Shown: positions 1-8,795 of the stretch, piece by piece
Layout of the letters: the number at the start of each line of letters is the position of its first letter
Position numbering within the stretch: position 1 is the first letter of the stretch
Source: JALYTY01 sp964546935
Lineage (GTDB): Bacteria; Vulcanimicrobiota; Vulcanimicrobiia; Vulcanimicrobiales; Vulcanimicrobiaceae
Direction of reading: 5' to 3'
Length of the DNA stretch: 64,000 bases
Assembly: GCA_964546935.1 (NCBI GenBank)
Contig: CAZJLJ010000008.1
Span: 1 to 64,000, forward strand
The notes under the pieces: generated by a model
The model's database searches: none
Told to the model about the DNA's origin: nothing
Seen by the model: the letters and a program-made list of their open reading frames with translations, nothing else
Position numbers and translations under genes: made by a program

Positions 1-60
1 CTTTGCTTCGAGGTGGGGCGTCGGGGCGCGCGCGCCCCAGCCCCGAACATGCGTAGGGGG

Positions 61-90
61 TTGTCCCGAATAAATCTATGGTGGTATAGT
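61..90 (+). promoter_or_regulatory. Candidate sigma70-type promoter of the lrp-kdd-kamA unit
   Basis: TTGTCC at 61-66 and TATAGT at 85-90 are separated by 18 bp, close to a housekeeping -35/-10 pair. Transcription would begin near 97, about 40 nt before the regulator's ATG at 136. Read by eye only; there is no experimental support. Confidence 0.45.
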
Positions 91-97
91 CATTCCG

Positions 98-112
98 CCG
101 AATATCTTTCGG
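98..112. promoter_or_regulatory. 15-bp inverted repeat, candidate Lrp/AsnC operator
   Basis: CCGAA at 98-102 and TTCGG at 108-112 form a perfect 5-bp inverted repeat around TATCT. Its length and its position just downstream of the candidate -10 box would suit autorepression by the adjacent Lrp/AsnC-family regulator. Many Lrp-family proteins bind degenerate 13-15 bp palindromes; that this one does so here is inference. Confidence 0.3.
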
Positions 113-135
113 GGAAAAGGCACAAGCTGTCGAAT

Positions 136-606
136 ATGGTACTGCTCACGGATGACGTCGACGAGCTGGACGTCCAGCTCTTAGAGGCGCTTCAAAGGAA
201 TGCTCGATCGACCTTCGCGGAATTAGGCGCGCTGGTCGGCCTCAAACCGCCCGCCGTGCACGATCGCGTCAAGCGATTGGAGCAGCGGGGTCATATTCGC
301 GGCTACTCCGCACAGCTTGACAGCAAGCGCCTTGGGCTTGAACTGGTTGCGTTCGTGAGTTGCTACACGACGCCGGATTGTAACTACGACGATTTTACCC
401 GTGCGCTCAGCGAGATGCCGGAAGTGTGCGAAGTCCACTCCGTCGCCGGCGAGGAGACGTTCATGTGTAAGGTCGTTACCCGCTCGACACAGCATCTCGA
501 CGAGTTGCTCGCGCGGTTGAAATCGATGCGAGGAATGGCGCGCACGAAAACGACGATCGTGTTGACAACGCCGTTCGATCGCGGGGGAATCTCGATCCTT
601 TCATGA
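136..606 (+). CDS. Lrp/AsnC family transcriptional regulator
   Basis: This is a 156-residue Lrp/AsnC-type regulator. Residues about 10-60 are the winged helix-turn-helix (LDVQLLEALQRNARSTFAEL onward, with the recognition-helix region around KPPAVHDRVKRLEQRG), and residues 70-145 are the ligand-binding RAM domain that forms oligomers. The ATG at 136 is chosen because the family's first helix starts right after it; the open frame continues upstream to 13, but that part is basic, low in homology and overlaps the candidate promoter. Its last codon overlaps the start of the dehydrogenase (ATGA at 603-606), so the two are translationally coupled. Lrp-family regulators usually sense an amino acid or a catabolic intermediate; given its neighbours, lysine or a diaminohexanoate is the natural guess. 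It probably controls its own operon. Confidence 0.88.
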   Translation: MVLLTDDVDELDVQLLEALQRNARSTFAELGALVGLKPPAVHDRVKRLEQRGHIRGYSAQLDSKRLGLELVAFVSCYTTPDCNYDDFTRALSEMPEVCEVHSVAGEETFMCKVVTRSTQHLDELLARLKSMRGMARTKTTIVLTTPFDRGGISILS

Positions 607-1667
607 GTGTAGTCTTCGATAGAACTTTGCACCCGCTCGGAACGCACCGCGTCATCGAGCCGGCCGGTGCCATGCCGCAGAGCGCATGGAAGATCGACAA
701 CACCCCGGTGGCGTTCGAGAACGAGATACTTTGCGATGTTGAAGTTCTGAACATCGATTCGGCTTCGTTCAAACAGATCTCGGACGAATGCGGCGGCGAC
801 GCTGAAAAAATCAAAGAGCACGTTCTGAAAATCGTTCGCGAACGTGGCAAACAGCACAATCCCGTAACCGGCAGCGGAGGCATGTTCATCGGCTACGTGC
901 TCAAAGTCGGCGAACGTCTGCGTGACAAGATCGATTTGAAAGCCGGCGACCGCATCGCGTCTCTGGTTTCTCTGACGTTGACGCCGCTGCACATCGAAGC
1001 GATTACACGCGTCGATGTAGCGACGGGCCGGATTTGGATTCGCGGCAAGGCGATTTTGTTTGAGTCCGGCTTGTGGGCAAAGCTGCCCGACGACATCGAT
1101 GAAAATGTCGCGCTAGCGGTTCTTGACGTTGCGGGCGCTCCTGCGCAAGTCAAACGGCTCTGCCAACCGGGACAAACGGTCGTCGTCATCGGCGCCGATG
1201 GAAAAAGCGGTATGCTTTCGTGCGCACAAGCCAAAGCGCGCGTCGGTGAAACCGGAAAAGTAATCGGGATCGCACCGTGGGATGACACGCCTTCGGCAAA
1301 GATGCTTCGCGACGCGAAGCTCGTGGATCACTTCCTCGTTGCCGATGCGCGCAATGCGCTCGATGTAAGCGAAAAAATCCGCGCCGTTGCGCCCGAGCTT
1401 GCAGATATCGTTATCAACTGCGTAAACGTTCCGAATACCGAGCTGGGCTCGATTTTAGCCACGAAAGAAGACGGCACCGTCTACTTCTTCTCGATGTCGA
1501 CTTCGTTCACGGCCGCTGCACTGGGTGCCGAAGGCGTCGGCAAAGACGTAACCATGATCGTCGGCAACGGATATGCCAAAGGGCATGCCGACACCGCGCT
1601 GCAAACGCTGCGCGACAATCCGCCGATCCACGCGTACTTCAATGCGAAATACGCCAACAAAGAATAA
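603..1667 (+). CDS. kdd: L-erythro-3,5-diaminohexanoate dehydrogenase
   Basis: 354 residues, the normal length of KDD (EC 1.4.1.11), which oxidatively deaminates L-erythro-3,5-diaminohexanoate to 5-amino-3-oxohexanoate with NAD(P)+ in the lysine fermentation pathway. The N-terminal half resembles a GroES-like fold (GMFIGYVLKVGERL, LKAGDRIASLVSLTLTPL) and the C-terminal half carries a Rossmann segment (QTVVVIGADGKSGMLSC, about residues 191-208). The motifs match KDD rather than ordinary zinc alcohol dehydrogenases, as the usual zinc-site cysteines and GHE motif are absent. It overlaps the upstream regulator by 4 bp and is followed 13 bp later by lysine 2,3-aminomutase, which strongly supports the assignment. 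It is cytosolic. Alternative: a generic zinc-independent medium-chain dehydrogenase, which I consider unlikely. Confidence 0.85.
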   Translation: MSVVFDRTLHPLGTHRVIEPAGAMPQSAWKIDNTPVAFENEILCDVEVLNIDSASFKQISDECGGDAEKIKEHVLKIVRERGKQHNPVTGSGGMFIGYVLKVGERLRDKIDLKAGDRIASLVSLTLTPLHIEAITRVDVATGRIWIRGKAILFESGLWAKLPDDIDENVALAVLDVAGAPAQVKRLCQPGQTVVVIGADGKSGMLSCAQAKARVGETGKVIGIAPWDDTPSAKMLRDAKLVDHFLVADARNALDVSEKIRAVAPELADIVINCVNVPNTELGSILATKEDGTVYFFSMSTSFTAAALGAEGVGKDVTMIVGNGYAKGHADTALQTLRDNPPIHAYFNAKYANKE

Positions 1668-1680
1668 AGGCGAGGACTAA

Positions 1681-3054
<1,374 letters not shown>

Positions 3055-3078
3055 GATGACAGCGTAGCGAACAGCAAG

Positions 3079-3107
3079 AAGGCCCGGTCATGAACGACCG
3101 GGCCTTT
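3079..3107 (+). terminator. Rho-independent terminator after kamA
   Basis: An 11-bp perfect GC-rich stem (AAGGCCCGGTC at 3079-3089 with GACCGGGCCTT at 3096-3106) has a 6-nt loop and is followed by a short interrupted T tract (TTTCGTTTT). It lies 25 bp past the kamA stop and should end the lysine operon. Confidence 0.85.
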
Positions 3108-3119
3108 CGTTTTGACCTA

Positions 3120-3671
3120 ATGATCGCCGTATGCGCTCTCTTAATTAGCGCGATCGCGGCTTTCGCCTCAGTCATGCAAACTCGCGCGCTTCAAGATCAA
3201 TATGCTGCCGCGATTTGGCCGTACCTCAGCGTCAATAGTACGTTCAGCCCAAAGGGTGCAACGATAGATCTTACCAACGACGGCCTCGGTCCGGCGCTGA
3301 TTAGATCTGCGCAGCTCTCCTTAGACGGCCGTCCCGCTTCCGGATGGGGAGACGTTCTTCGAACCATTTTCACCGATCCGCAATTGCATATGCCCAAGCA
3401 CAGCATCGGTTCGGCCCAAATGTCCTCCATCAACGCCTCGACGACGATTCGTCCCGGTGACACGCACCGGCTGATCGGGATTACACTATCGAAGGGCGTA
3501 CCGATACAAACACTGTTGCGTCACAAAGTCGCCATGGACATTTGTTACTGTTCGTTGAACGATCGGTGCTGGACGCTTCACTCCACGCCCGGCCGCACTA
3601 GCGGAGAATATCCGCATACCGTGTCGCGCTGCACGATCGGAGCGAGCATCGAACCCGGTACCGTGGAATGA
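3120..3671 (+). CDS. Hypothetical membrane-anchored protein
   Basis: 183 residues, function not recognised. An N-terminal hydrophobic helix (IAVCALLISAIAAFASVM, residues 2-19) looks like a single membrane anchor or uncleaved signal. The rest is soluble and probably periplasmic: a beta-rich region with a WPYLSV / IDLTNDGLGPA pattern seen in small membrane-anchored hypothetical proteins, then four cysteines near the C-terminus (ICYCSLNDRCW and SRC) that could form disulfides. The open frame extends to an ATG at 3090, but that codon lies in the loop of the kamA terminator and would add a charged stretch before the membrane helix, so I start at 3120. There is no clear ribosome-binding site for either start. 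The gene converges with the PPC-domain gene, with 2 bp between the stops. Confidence 0.6.
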   Translation: MIAVCALLISAIAAFASVMQTRALQDQYAAAIWPYLSVNSTFSPKGATIDLTNDGLGPALIRSAQLSLDGRPASGWGDVLRTIFTDPQLHMPKHSIGSAQMSSINASTTIRPGDTHRLIGITLSKGVPIQTLLRHKVAMDICYCSLNDRCWTLHSTPGRTSGEYPHTVSRCTIGASIEPGTVE

Positions 3672-3673
3672 CA

Positions 3674-4126
3674 TCATTCGAAAACTTTGGTCTTGGTAAT
3701 GTCGAGCAACGCCAGGTTGATTTCTGGGCGCGGCGTCTTGTGAAGCTCCGCCGGCACTTCGTTCAAGAATAACTCGATCGTTGGGCGCACGTGCGCTTCG
3801 ATCAAGTGGCCGCCCGTGGTGTGGCCATCCCGGTGTCCGACGACGCAATGACAATGAACCGTAGGTTGGCCGTTAAGAAGCGTAACGTTCCCGATTATCG
3901 AAAGCGCCTCGACTTGTTCGTCGACGGCGATCTTTTCGTACTCTTTTTTCTCCCAGTCAAAATACGCTAACGTCACGCGTTCAAATCCTCCAATAGCGGT
4001 GAAGCTTGCGGTTGAAATTTCTTCGGAAATAAGAAACGCGGAGAGGTCGCGGAGGACTTCATCGCCCTGTTCGAAAGCGAGTGCGAACGTTCGGGTGGTG
4101 GCTTCCGAGAGTTGAACGTAACGCAT
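3674..4126 (-). CDS. PPC/DUF296-domain DNA-binding protein
   Basis: 150 residues, essentially one PPC (plants and prokaryotes conserved, DUF296) domain. Conserved features are the IGGFERVTLAYFD strand early on and the histidine-rich HCHCVVGHRDGHTTGGHL segment in the centre, which in solved bacterial PPC proteins forms the trimer interface and a metal-binding site. Bacterial single-domain members lack the plant AT-hook, so DNA binding is not certain and the function is unknown. The start at 4126 is chosen because the domain begins right there; the longer frame upstream overlaps the divergent cation exchanger. The two divergent genes share a 39-bp intergenic region. Confidence 0.82.
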   Translation of the reverse strand: MRYVQLSEATTRTFALAFEQGDEVLRDLSAFLISEEISTASFTAIGGFERVTLAYFDWEKKEYEKIAVDEQVEALSIIGNVTLLNGQPTVHCHCVVGHRDGHTTGGHLIEAHVRPTIELFLNEVPAELHKTPRPEINLALLDITKTKVFE

Positions 4127-4165
4127 GCGCGGATTATACCACGCGATGTTGGGAACAAGGCGCAA

Positions 4166-5197
4166 ATGGGCAGCTTGCCTATGTGGGCGATTATCGCGAT
4201 TTTCGCAGCTTCCGGCGGCATTATTTGGTGGGCGGGAAACGTGCTTGCATATAGCACCGATGCCATCGATTCGCACGTTGGCTGGGGTGAAGGCATGGGC
4301 GGCGCGGTGTTTCTCGCAATTGCGACGAACCTTCCGGAAGTTGCGATCATCGTTGGTTGCGCGTATACGCACACGATGGCATTAGCCGTAGGCAACATCC
4401 TCGGCGGCATCGCGATTCAAACAGTCGTGCTCGTAATTCTTGACGGTCCCGCCTTACGGCGCAACATTCCGTTGATGTCGACGGTTCGTTCGCTGACCAT
4501 CGTCCTTCAAGGCATGGTTCTCGTCGGTATCTTGATGTTTTGTATCCTCGGTGCGTTGATGCCGCGCAACCTGATCGTCTTTCGAGTCACGCCTGCGGAG
4601 ATCGCGATTGTAATTGCATGGCTTGCCGGCCTCTGGTTGGTTCAGCAAAATGAAGACCGCGTGGAATGGCGAGCCGGACACGAGGCACTGGCAGAAGCAA
4701 CGCACATGGTGGAACCGTCGGGCGGCTCACTGTCCAAAGCGTTGCGGTACTTTGCCATTGCGGCGGGCGCAACGCTTCTTTGCGGCATTGCGCTCGAGCT
4801 CGCGAGCTCGGAGCTCGCGGCGAGAATGCACTGGCAAGGCGTAATTTTTGGCGCAACCGCGTTGGCTGCAGTTACGGCGCTACCGGAAGTAACTACGGGA
4901 CTCTCCGCAATAAAGGCGGGAAAGTTCGAACTTGCTATCAGCGACATCATTGGCGGCAACGCGTTCTTGCCCGTTCTATTCCTTTTAGGCACGCTCTTGA
5001 GCGGTGAAGCGCTGCTCCCCGATGCCCAAGGTCCGGATTTGTATCTCACGGCACTCGGTGCGCTGCTTACCGTCGTCTATTGTGCGGGCGCGGTGTTGCG
5101 ATCGAAACGACTGGTTTTCGGTGCCGGGATCGATTCTTTGATCGTGTTCTGCCTTTATGTGGTAGGTATCGCCGGATTGCTCTTTGTGAAAACATAG
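4166..5197 (+). CDS. CaCA-family cation (Na+/Ca2+ type) exchanger
   Basis: 343 residues with about 10-11 hydrophobic segments, an integral inner-membrane protein. It has the two inverted alpha-repeats of the calcium/cation antiporter superfamily: repeat 1 near residues 45-85 (GGAVFLAIATNLPEVAIIV ... GNILGGIA) and repeat 2 near 225-275 (GATALAAVTALPEVTTGL ... SDIIGGNAF), each keeping the acidic residue after proline that coordinates the cation. The loop between the halves is short, so it lacks the regulatory domain of eukaryotic NCX. The ATG at 4166 has AAGG 5 bp upstream (4157-4160); the longer frame from 4112 would overlap the divergent PPC gene. The substrate (Ca2+, Na+, H+) cannot be told from sequence. 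The last 18 bases are the first part of the duplicated segment bordering the assembly gap. Confidence 0.82.
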   Translation: MGSLPMWAIIAIFAASGGIIWWAGNVLAYSTDAIDSHVGWGEGMGGAVFLAIATNLPEVAIIVGCAYTHTMALAVGNILGGIAIQTVVLVILDGPALRRNIPLMSTVRSLTIVLQGMVLVGILMFCILGALMPRNLIVFRVTPAEIAIVIAWLAGLWLVQQNEDRVEWRAGHEALAEATHMVEPSGGSLSKALRYFAIAAGATLLCGIALELASSELAARMHWQGVIFGATALAAVTALPEVTTGLSAIKAGKFELAISDIIGGNAFLPVLFLLGTLLSGEALLPDAQGPDLYLTALGALLTVVYCAGAVLRSKRLVFGAGIDSLIVFCLYVVGIAGLLFVKT

Positions 5198-5389
5198 TAC
5201 AAGCAACAGTCGCGTAAGCAACAACGCAAGAACGNNNNNNNNNNNNNNNNNNNNNNNNNNNNNNNNNNNNNNNNNNNNNNNNNNNNNNNNNNNNNNNNNN
5301 NNNNNNNNNNNNNNNNNNNNNNNNNNNNNNNNNNCTCTTTGTGAAAACATAGTACAAGCAACAGTCGCGTAAGCAACAACGCAAGAACG
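5180..5389. repeat. 55-bp perfect duplication bordering the scaffold gap
   Basis: Bases 5180-5234 and 5335-5389 are identical over 55 bp (both begin CTCTTTGTGAAAACATAG and end CGCAAGAACG), directly abutting the N run on each side. This is what a scaffolder produces when two contigs that really overlap by one k-mer are joined with a default gap. It is most likely an assembly artefact and not a biological repeat. Confidence 0.9.
5235..5334. other. Assembly gap of 100 N
   Basis: Exactly 100 undetermined bases, a conventional placeholder. Together with the flanking duplication it suggests the true gap is zero or negative. The whole stretch 5198-5522 has no gene that I can support: apart from the gap and duplication it holds about 130 bp of spacer containing only a 39-codon frame (5403-5522) without recognisable features. 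Confidence 0.98.
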
Positions 5390-5522
5390 TTCTTGAATAG
5401 TTATGGTACGTCGCTTCATCAAGGTACAAGCGCACAATAGAATTACGCTGTATCCGGGCAATTCCATTGCCCAGTTTGCAGTTTTCCGCACGTGCCAGAA
5501 CGCAGTTCATTTAGTATTTTGA

Positions 5523-5934
5523 ACCGGCGCCAAGCCGAGCATCGGGTCGAAGGGCGTCGTAACGTTCGACGTGCCGCGCGATGATGCAATTACCCTGGGT
5601 GGCACGCGTATCAGTCCTTACTTGAACGTTGCGACGAGCATTGCGTTTGAGCCCTATGGCGGCGGACGAAATGCGGCAGCGGTTCCGGATTATGGAATGA
5701 TAGCCTTCGAAATACAGAAAGTAATGGCGCTTCAACGTTCACGCGGCTGGGACGTCGGTTGTCTGTACAATCAGGAGACGGACGAGACTCCGCAACTCTT
5801 CTTCTCGCACCAATTCAAAACCGGAAATTCGATCCAATTGGCCCGCGAAATCAGGGCTGCATTGCGGAAAGGCCCTGGCGCCGGCACAATATGCTACGAC
5901 GCTCGTTACCTCTACATCAGGTATAGGAGTATTG
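5523..5934 (+). pseudogene. Remnant of a DUF1259 (LppY/LpqO family) gene
   Basis: The frame right after a TGA at 5520-5522 reads like the C-terminal repeat of an LppY/LpqO protein: a strand region (GSKGVVTFDVPRDDAITLGG), then ATSIAFEPYGGGRNAAA, then the helix and strand EIQKVMALQRSRGWDVGCLY, ETPQLFFSHQF and IQLAREIRAAL. Full members have two such repeats; here the first is missing, no proper start is present (GTG 5571 is the only option, inside the domain), and no stop occurs before the frame runs 260 bp into the next gene. The His-x-His of the usual ALHNHML motif is replaced by LYNQET. I read it as a truncated, decayed gene. If the neighbouring gap hides real sequence, it could instead be an intact gene cut by assembly. 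Confidence 0.55.
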
Positions 5935-8190
5935 ATGCCGGCCAGGTTCTTATCGCGACTATACGTTCTGTCGTTTGCGGTGGCCGCTTGTGCGATCGCG
6001 CTGCTCGTCGCTGCGTCCCGCGCGGGAACGATGAACGGCAGGCAGTCGGTCTTGCCGAACGGTTGGGCGATCTGGTCGCCAAACGACCTCTCCGTTCAGA
6101 CGGGAACGATGCCCCAAGGCGCGGCACTTTCGGCCGACGGCAAAGTTCTCGCAGTTGTGGAGTCGGGATACAATCCTGCGGCACTTGCATTGTATGAGAC
6201 ACCGACTTTGCGCCAGGTAAAAAGAATAACGCTCCCCGGAGCGTTCGGACGTCCGCGCTGGAATGGAAACCACATCCTCGTTGCGGGGGCGAACGCCGAT
6301 GCCGTCTTCGATGTGGATTCCATAACCTGGGCGGCACGAAAGATTGCTCTTCCCGCAAAGAGCTACCCCGTTGCGATTGCGCTTGCCGGAAATCGATTGG
6401 CAGTTGCAACGGATGGGGACGGCTCCGTGCGCATCGGCACCGTTGCAGGCATTGCATCTGCGCGTCCGATACATATCGGCGATCATCCCGCGGAGATGTC
6501 GTTTTCCAACGACGGGACAAAACTTTTCGTCCCGGTGCGTTCCGCGAACTATGTTGTTTCAGTTGACGCAACGTCGCTAGCTCAGCGGCGTATTCCCGCG
6601 GGACTTCATCCCACCGATACGCTGGTTGCGGGAGACGAACTCTACGTCGCACAATCCGATGACGACACGGTGGGCATCTACAATGCCCGATCGGGAACGC
6701 GCGTGACAAACGTGTTTGTAGGCAACGGATCGGAACAAGCCGGCACGACCGGCGCGTCGCCGAACGCGCTTGCATCATCGGGAAGTGACGTCTTTGTGAG
6801 CCTCGGTGCCGCAAACCAAATCGCCGTCATTCGCAATCACGAGGTCGTTGCGCATGTCGCCGCCGGTTGGTACCCCACCGATGTCGTGCCTGCGCTCGGC
6901 CGGCTCTATGTTCTCAATGGGAAAGGCGAGGGCACGCGCCCGAATCCATTCTTCGATCCGAAGGGAAAGAGCGATCGCGATTATGTTGCGGCGATACAAT
7001 TTGGATCGATCCGTGCGGTCCCATTTCCGGACAAATCCGCCACACAACAAAATCCACAAGGCAGCATCGGTTGGAGCGACCCGCCGGGCAACAGCATAGT
7101 GCACAAGGACGGGCCGATCAAGCACGTCTTCTTCATCTTGAAAGAGAACCGTTCGTACGATCAAGTGTTGGGCGATATGCCGCAGGGGAACGGCGATCGG
7201 GCACTCGTGTGGTTCGGCAAACGAGTCACGCCGAATCAACACGCGGTCGCCGCGCAGTTCGGCCTATTCGATAACGCGTACGCAAGCGGTGAGGTGAGCG
7301 CGTCGGGACACAATTGGGCCGATGCCGCGTTTGCCAACGATTACGTCGAACGGTATTGGCCGTCGATTTACGGCAACCGCAACAACGCGGGCGATTTGAA
7401 CGATGGCGTGGGCGCCGCGGTTCCGCATCAGGGCTATCTGTGGGATGCCGCGCGAAGAGCGCACGTTTCGTTTCGCGACTACGGAGAAATAACAAGTTCG
7501 CCCTCCGGCATCCCGTCGGGACCGCTAACTAAATTGTTGGCGAATCGATTCGACCCGCATTACGTCTCATGGAACCTGGATTACAGCGACCTTGACCGCG
7601 TGAAAGAGTGGCGTCGAGAGTTCGATGCCTTTATCCGCAACGGAAACCTTCCGCAATTCGAGTACATTTGGCTGCCGAACGATCACACATATGGAAGCCG
7701 CGCCGGTAAACTCACTCCGGTTGCACTCGTTGCACAGAACGACTATGCCGTCGGTCAAATGGTCCAAACGATCTCGCACTCGCCGGTCTGGCGCTCTTCG
7801 GCGATCTTCATCACCGAGGACGACGCACAGGACGGACCCGATCACGTGAGCGCTCAACGCACGACGCTTTATGTCATCTCGCCGTATGCAGCCCGCGGCG
7901 TGCATCACGAACATTATTCGACGCTCAGTATCGATCGCACGATCGAAATCTTGCTTGGAATGGAACCGCTTTCTACGTACGACGCAAAAGCGGTTCCGCT
8001 CTACGCTGCCTTCTCCGCGACTGCTTCACAAAAACCGTTCGATGCGATCCCGCCACAAGTTGACATCCATGCGCGAAACTCGAAAGTTGCGTACGGTGCC
8101 CATTTAAGCGCGCGTTTAGATTTCAACCGGCCTGATGCTGCATCCGCGGGCACATTGATGAAGATTCTTGCTCGCAATCACAACCGCTAG
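5935..8190 (+). CDS. Exported YncE-type beta-propeller / phosphoesterase fusion
   Basis: 751 residues. After an N-terminal hydrophobic segment (FLSRLYVLSFAVAACAIALL) the first about 350 residues form repeated blades of a YncE-like beta-propeller (PQGAALSADGKVLAVVES, HPAEMSFSNDGTKLFVPV, SPNALASSGSDVFVSLG). From about 395 on is a phosphoesterase / alkaline phosphatase-superfamily domain (PF04185-like): HVFFILKENRSYDQVLGDM, an active-site-like HNW at NASGH..., YIWLPNDHTYG and FITEDDAQDGPDHVSAQR, the last two supplying metal-ligand Asp/His. Such bifunctional proteins are common in soil bacteria; substrates are mostly unknown, with phosphodiester or phospholipid cleavage inferred. ATG 5935 is chosen because AGGAG sits at 5925-5929. 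It is extracytoplasmic. Its stop overlaps the convergent neighbour by 4 bp. Confidence 0.85.
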   Translation: MPARFLSRLYVLSFAVAACAIALLVAASRAGTMNGRQSVLPNGWAIWSPNDLSVQTGTMPQGAALSADGKVLAVVESGYNPAALALYETPTLRQVKRITLPGAFGRPRWNGNHILVAGANADAVFDVDSITWAARKIALPAKSYPVAIALAGNRLAVATDGDGSVRIGTVAGIASARPIHIGDHPAEMSFSNDGTKLFVPVRSANYVVSVDATSLAQRRIPAGLHPTDTLVAGDELYVAQSDDDTVGIYNARSGTRVTNVFVGNGSEQAGTTGASPNALASSGSDVFVSLGAANQIAVIRNHEVVAHVAAGWYPTDVVPALGRLYVLNGKGEGTRPNPFFDPKGKSDRDYVAAIQFGSIRAVPFPDKSATQQNPQGSIGWSDPPGNSIVHKDGPIKHVFFILKENRSYDQVLGDMPQGNGDRALVWFGKRVTPNQHAVAAQFGLFDNAYASGEVSASGHNWADAAFANDYVERYWPSIYGNRNNAGDLNDGVGAAVPHQGYLWDAARRAHVSFRDYGEITSSPSGIPSGPLTKLLANRFDPHYVSWNLDYSDLDRVKEWRREFDAFIRNGNLPQFEYIWLPNDHTYGSRAGKLTPVALVAQNDYAVGQMVQTISHSPVWRSSAIFITEDDAQDGPDHVSAQRTTLYVISPYAARGVHHEHYSTLSIDRTIEILLGMEPLSTYDAKAVPLYAAFSATASQKPFDAIPPQVDIHARNSKVAYGAHLSARLDFNRPDAASAGTLMKILARNHNR

Positions 8191-8795
8191 CAATTGAGAC
8201 TCGGATGAACCGCCGGCTTGTACCCCGCCTCGAAAATCGCAACGATGGATGGCGGGGTGAGCACATCGACCTCGCCATGCGATGGGCGCGCTAGCCGGTC
8301 GCCGTAACCGGCATCACTCCACGCGATCAGTTCGTCGCCCCACACGATTCGCGGTGTGCCGTCGATTGAAATGTACGTCCCGTCCGGCAGGCGCGCGATG
8401 TCCATGCGGATTGTACGCTTCTTCCGTCCGTTGAGCCGCTCCGCATGCAAAACTTCGTCAATCGCATCGACGCTTTTGACTTTGCCGAAGCGATTTTCCC
8501 AGAGCGCCCGGAATCGTTTGTAGTCCGCATTCCGGCATTCGGCGCATGGGCGATGGCCCGCGGCAAATGCGGCTGCTTCATCGAGAAAGAACAGTTCGGT
8601 ATAGGAATGCGGGGTCATTACCGTTCTATGGCGCCCGCGAAACTCTAGGACGCAGGCGATCCAACGTTTCACCTGCGACGGGCGCACGATACGGCGGCGA
8701 TCGTCGTGAAGAACGCCGCGATTTCCCATCATCAGCCCGCGACCGGGCAATGCGACGATTTCGCCGGTTGGTGTTACGCGATTTTGGAGCGGCAT
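8187..8795 (-). CDS. Conserved hypothetical protein with HRPCAECR motif
   Basis: 202 residues of a widespread conserved family whose function I do not know. It begins MPLQNRVTPTGEIVALPGRG and contains an arginine-rich middle (RRRIVRPSQVKRW), a TELFFLDEAAAFAAGHRPCAECR segment with a His-x-x-Cys-x-x-Cys cluster that could bind metal, and a KKRTIRMDIARLPDGTYI strand. No signal peptide or membrane helix, so cytosolic. The CxxC pattern recalls the metal site of Ada-like proteins, but that is only a resemblance. The start overlaps the end of the P450 gene by 22 bp, so it is likely co-transcribed and coupled with it. Confidence 0.75.
   Translation of the reverse strand: MPLQNRVTPTGEIVALPGRGLMMGNRGVLHDDRRRIVRPSQVKRWIACVLEFRGRHRTVMTPHSYTELFFLDEAAAFAAGHRPCAECRNADYKRFRALWENRFGKVKSVDAIDEVLHAERLNGRKKRTIRMDIARLPDGTYISIDGTPRIVWGDELIAWSDAGYGDRLARPSHGEVDVLTPPSIVAIFEAGYKPAVHPSLNC

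Noticed and set aside
4795..4810. 16-bp perfect palindrome CGAGCTCGCGAGCTCG
   Set aside because: Lies inside the exchanger coding region where Glu-Leu-Ala-Ser codons explain it; nothing suggests a site.
5403..5522. 39-codon frame just before the DUF1259 remnant and in the same frame
   Set aside because: Tempting as the missing N-terminus with a TGA nonsense codon, but its sequence does not resemble the first DUF1259 repeat and it is too short.
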